From positions 2,418,001 to 2,482,000 of the forward strand of contig JABELC010000005.1 of NCBI GenBank assembly GCA_028455995.1: DNA of 64,000 nucleotides, in the 5' to 3' direction. Made by a program: the position numbers and the translations under genes. Below the pieces are notes generated by a model that was not told the origin of the DNA, ran no database searches, and saw nothing but the letters and a program-made list of their open reading frames with translations. The stretch is from Scleromitrula shiraiana. Its lineage: Eukaryota; Ascomycota; Leotiomycetes; Helotiales; Sclerotiniaceae. Position 1 is the stretch's first letter. Each line of letters begins with the position of its first letter. Below are positions 60,209-64,000 of this stretch, one piece after another.

Positions 60209-61902
60209 TTACATCTTCCATGTTTGAGAACCAGCAGTTTCCTGGCCATCAAACTTCCAGGTCATACCTACATTGAGAGCTCTCGAATTATTATCGGCGA
60301 CTGAATATTCTAATTCACCACTCAATTGTTCTCCTTCCTTATGTGACTTTGGTTGCTCCTTGGTATTGTCAACTAGCAATACGCCTTGTTTCCAATGTGT
60401 TACCTTGGCTTTAGGACCCGTCGTGAATGCTACTCCCTTCTTGCCCTCCTTTGCCCATTCCTCCGCTTTAGCGTTCTCTGGAACCTCGTCGCTTCGTGAA
60501 GGCATGAAGAAAGAATCGAACCAGATCATGAAACCATCCAAAGCATCAATGTCTTGACTGAGCTTAGATTGCCATTTCCTCTTAAAGGTAAGATCCTTGT
60601 AGGTAGTTGTATGCAAACTCAACTGCAAGAATGGAAATGGTTCACCACAGATGGTGCTGGCGGGCATATCAAGAACTTGAGCATCGTCGTGAATTCCGGC
60701 TTGCATTGCTTTCATATCAAATCCATAGACATCTCTCCAGAATGCGATATGATCCGAAATATAATCGGGGTCAGCCACAGGGGCAACCCACATGTTCATG
60801 TGACTTGGGACCATCAATCCATCAGGCTTCAAGTATTTGTCTCGAGCCCAGATAACGCTATCCAGCATGGCCTCGTACAACAAACAGTAACCCATCCATT
60901 CACTGACAATGATATCAACCTTTTCAACCGGTAGATTGACTTCTTCAACTTTACCCTTGAGGAGAGTGATCGTATCCGCGAAACCATTGTTGTAGACATT
61001 TTCTCGGGCTTTCTCAATGATGGCCGAGTTGTCTACACCAATTACCCGAGCAGCGCCAGCTTTGGCACAGAACATGCTGAGAATACCAGTGCCGCAACCT
61101 ACGTCAAGGACAGTCTTGCCTGCAAAAAGAGATTTATTGTTGTAGATGAAATCCCGGTATGAATCGGTACGAACTGTGTCTTTCAACATAGTCTCATGGA
61201 TATCTGGGGAATATTAGAGGATACATTACAAGGATGTGAGGGTATCTAACCGTTGTATGAGTATGAGCTAAAGTAATGGCTATCATCATCTCGCTTCTCC
61301 TCTTTTTCGGAAATAGAAGGGATGGATTTGTCGTTCCAGCGTTCATCTAAGGTTTCCTTGACGGTGTTTCTGTAGTTGTCGAATTGAGATTGAATCTTCC
61401 TCAACTCTTCTTCTAATTCAGATACTCGAGCAACAAGCTGACCGGACTCGGCTTCCTTTCCCTTTTCTTCGGCTCCATTCTGTTGTGTGACATCAGGAAG
61501 GTCGTCCAGGCAGAAAAGGAAAGCGTCATCCTCGAGGATTGGTTTCAAGTACTTTTCATCCTCGAAATCAGCCAATGAAACATCTGGTTTGACTGGCTCC
61601 TTGGACTGAGTCTTGGAACGAATATAATTGGTCAACTTTATACTGCCATAGAAGTCCAAGCCAAGCTTCTGTCTAATTTGGAGAAAGTCGAATCCATATT
61701 TCTCCTTGCAGCTTTGAAGCATGTCAAAGATATCAGGAAAGGTAGAATCATCGAACAATGATATAAATTGATTTTTCTCTTCCTCTTCAGGCTCAGCATC
61801 TTCCCATCCTTCATCATCTTTCAAGTCAAGAATATCAGATGCTTCAGAACTACCGGAATCTGATGGAGCATACTTCTCGATGTTGGGGGCTGGCCCAGAC
61901 AT
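60209..61902 (-). CDS. rmt3: Protein arginine N-methyltransferase 3 (type I PRMT)
   Basis: Exons 61902-61251 and 61203-60209 join across a 47-nt intron (GTTAGA...CCCAG) to 548 residues. I took the ATG at 61902 (A at -3) as start; the frame is open further upstream but not protein-like. Residues 44-95 correspond to the N-terminal zinc-finger region of PRMT3, ending GLDFYGSIKLTNYIR, but all four zinc ligands are replaced. A coiled coil spans about 165-197. The catalytic core has VLDVGCGTG (249-257) for AdoMet, the double-E loop E319-WMGYCLLY-E328, and a THW loop. PRMT3 makes asymmetric dimethylarginine, classically on ribosomal protein S2 (uS5), in the cytosol. The gene diverges from HYM1. Confidence 0.93.
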
Positions 61903-62585
61903 GCTGAAAGATCTCGCTCTTTTGTCCTGTGAAGAATGACACTCGAAACAAATTTTAATTTTAAAATCCTGGAATATTGAAAGCTGAAAGTCTGATTTTG
62001 ATGTGGGTAAACTTTTCAAAAAATTTGCAGTGGGAATTTTCCCCAACTTATTTTCCCAGCTCCATCACGTGATAGATATATCTTGATAAGATATTATGAG
62101 GGAAACGGAATGTGTTTTAGATCATCTAATGTTAAGCTACTTGATCCTAAATCAAATCATAACTACGGTCGCTAACCTTGGAAGTCGGACACAAAATTAA
62201 GTTCATCTCATGATATTGAAGCTTATGTCTTTCAACTGTCTAGATAATTCGGTTGCTATGGAGAGAACAAACAAGAGGGTCATGTCAGCATGTGTAAACT
62301 TCGGCAGATCCCCCAAATATTGGAGATAGTAAAAGTGGAAGGAAAGTCCTTGGATGAAATAACATTATGATAATTAATATCACCCACCACGAATTTAATA
62401 CGTATTAGAAAAACTGTCATGCGATTACTTGTTGATCTCATCTGCACTTATATCAATTTAAAGGGTTAATCGAAAAATCCTCGTCGAATGCCAGCACATC
62501 GAAATTGAACCTCATTCGGGCGAACGTAAACACGAGAGAAAGAGGAGTTTACGATTACCGCGATAACCTGACTTCGAGGGCAAAG
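61903..62585. promoter_or_regulatory. Divergent promoter region between PRMT3 and HYM1
   Basis: 683 bp between outward-facing starts carries both promoters. No repeat or other gene is seen. Confidence 0.5.
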
Positions 62586-63898
62586 ATGTCATTTCTTTTC
62601 GGTCGAAGACCACGTCCTAATACAGTGGATCTCTCGAAGCAGGCAAAGGACCTGATATTGAAACTCGATGCCCCAGGAGGTGCAGTGAAGGTATACTTCG
62701 AGAGGATTTACTGGCTTCTTTGAATGATGAGTGAGCTGACGAGTAAACAGGCTGAAGAGCTCGCAAAGTCTCTAGTGCAGATGAAATTTATCCTACAAGG
62801 CACCCAAGGTATGCTTCTGCCTCTCTTCCTACGTGAATCGCATTTGCGATAGATTGCTAACATAGTAGTAGAAGTCGAGAGCAGCCCAGAACAAATACAT
62901 CAACTAGTGACTGGAATGATACAAGAAGACTTGTTACACCTCCTCGCTGTCAATCTACACCGTCTACCTTTCGAATCTCGGAAGGATGCTCAAGTCATCT
63001 TCTCTTATGTCCTCCGTTTCCGACCTGCGACAGCATCACCCAAGAGCGAGCCAATGGCCTTGAGCTACGTCATAAATAATAGACCAGAGGTGTTAGTGGA
63101 GTTGTGCAATGGTTACGAACACAAAGAAAGTGCTACACCTGCTGGTACAGTTCTCAGGGAGGTTCTAAAGAGCGATGCAGCTGCAGCTATCATTCTTTAC
63201 AATGATCCTAAGGAAGGCGATGCTAGCTCAAAAGGGTTAACCAACATACAACCAGAATTGAAGCAAACTGGAGATGGAGTTTTTTGGAAATTCTTTAATT
63301 GGATTGATCAAGGATCCTTTGAAGTTGGAGCAGATGCTTTCACAACATTCAGGGTAGGCAAGCCCATTATTGGCAACCTCAGGAGAAGAATGCTGACTTT
63401 TTACAGGAACTTTTGACAAAGCACAAACAAATAGTTGCACAATATTTGGCTACTAACTTTGATCTATTTTTCGACAAATACAACAATATTCTAGTCCAAT
63501 CATCAAGTTACGTGACTAAACGACAATCCATAAAACTCCTGGGCGAGATCCTTCTGGACCGAGCCAACTATGCAGTGATGACAGCATACGTTGATAGAGG
63601 AGAGCATTTAAAAATATGCATGAATCTTCTTCGAGACGAGAGAAAGATGGTACAATATGAAGGATTCCATGTTTTCAAAGTCTTCGTCGCAAACCCACAT
63701 AAATCCATTGCGGTACAAAGGATACTGCTCAACAATAGAGAAAAGTTGTTAAACTTTTTGAAACATTTCTTAGAAGATCGTACCGAGGATGAGCAATTTA
63801 TTGATGAGAGAGAGTTTTTGATAAAGCAGATTGAGAGAATGCCCCCTACACCTATTGAGCCTACTCAGAAACCGGCACTCTTAGGATCCGGGCGTTAG
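62586..63898 (+). CDS. HYM1: Mo25/HYM1-family scaffold protein
   Basis: Four exons (62586-62690, 62751-62808, 62872-63353, 63407-63898) encode 378 residues, with introns of 60, 63 and 53 nt. The N terminus MSFLFGRRPRPNTVDLSKQA is typical of the family. The rest is an all-helical armadillo-like (Mo25) fold: KFILQGTQEVESSPEQIHQLV, then GDGVFWKFFNWIDQGSFEVGADAFTTFRELLTKHKQI, then VTKRQSIKLLGEILLDRANYAVM, then DERKMVQYEGFHVFKVFVANP. In yeast, Hym1 is part of the RAM network with the Kic1 GCK kinase upstream of the NDR kinase Cbk1. In filamentous fungi the homolog acts with the COT-1 pathway in polarity and septation. Those roles are inferred by homology. The ATG at 62586 follows AAAG. Confidence 0.93.
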
Positions 63899-64000
63899 AT
63901 GATAGATCATAAATTTCAGGGGGTTGAAGGAGACAGGAGTTGGTTGATAGATAATGATGAAATACATAAGGGGGCATTGACGGCAGGATACGACATGAGC

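Overview
This window looks like nuclear DNA of a filamentous ascomycete (Pezizomycotina). The genes have short GT-AG introns (45-309 nt, often with CTAAC/CTGAC-type branch sites). The proteins are of typical filamentous-fungal types: a NimX/Cdc2 kinase with the fungal mid-domain insert, an AcuK/Ert1 regulator, a UDP-glycosyltransferase of the sterol-glucosyltransferase type, a Pkh/PDK1 kinase and HYM1/Mo25. Intergenic DNA is long, AT-rich and full of microsatellites. My best guess is a Leotiomycete of the Botrytis/Sclerotinia type; this is inference from general resemblance, not from a search.

Layout. 0-9 kb: an ALKBH1-type dioxygenase (-) diverges from CDK1 (+). Riboflavin kinase FMN1 (-) follows, split by one intron, and then a 55-residue membrane smORF (+). 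9-17 kb: the gluconeogenesis regulator ERT1/AcuK (-), ending in an 18-nt coding micro-exon, and a five-exon MFS drug:H+ antiporter (-). 17-29.7 kb: a gene-poor island. It holds a tRNA-Ala(TGC) with an intron, two arrays of diverged non-coding repeats that share the core GATRTGCAACAA, a ~380-bp TA-flanked MITE inside one repeat unit, a 66-bp minisatellite and a perfect (TTA)61 tract. 30-32 kb: a PPCDC-like flavoprotein domain fused to WW-containing ankyrin-like repeats. 32-38.8 kb: no convincing gene, with a dense microsatellite cluster at its end. 38.8-46.6 kb: a 1209-residue glycosyltransferase (-) and an unrecognised, mostly disordered 671-residue protein (-). 49.5-52.3 kb: a PDK1/Pkh kinase (+). 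54.4-56.8 kb: a GMC oxidoreductase gene (+) whose frame is broken by one TAA. 57.3-59.5 kb: an OPT transporter (-). 60.2-63.9 kb: PRMT3 (-) diverging from HYM1/Mo25 (+).

The genes are mostly housekeeping or signalling and form no pathway cluster. CDK1, the PDK1-type kinase and HYM1/Mo25 (NDR/RAM pathway) are growth and cell-cycle regulators. FMN1 makes FMN and ERT1 controls carbon metabolism. Intron boundaries were worked out by hand from splice signals and frame continuity. Every multi-exon model given closes to a whole number of codons.

The most unusual part is the repeat island at 19.5-26.6 kb. It contains about 20 copies of TTTTGTTGCATATCTG in both orientations, at least five of them paired as ~80-bp palindromes. 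Next to it is a head-to-tail array of about 18 units that start CTAGCAAGGAG and end GATGTGCAACAATT. Two further copies of the core lie 30 kb away, between the GMC and OPT genes.
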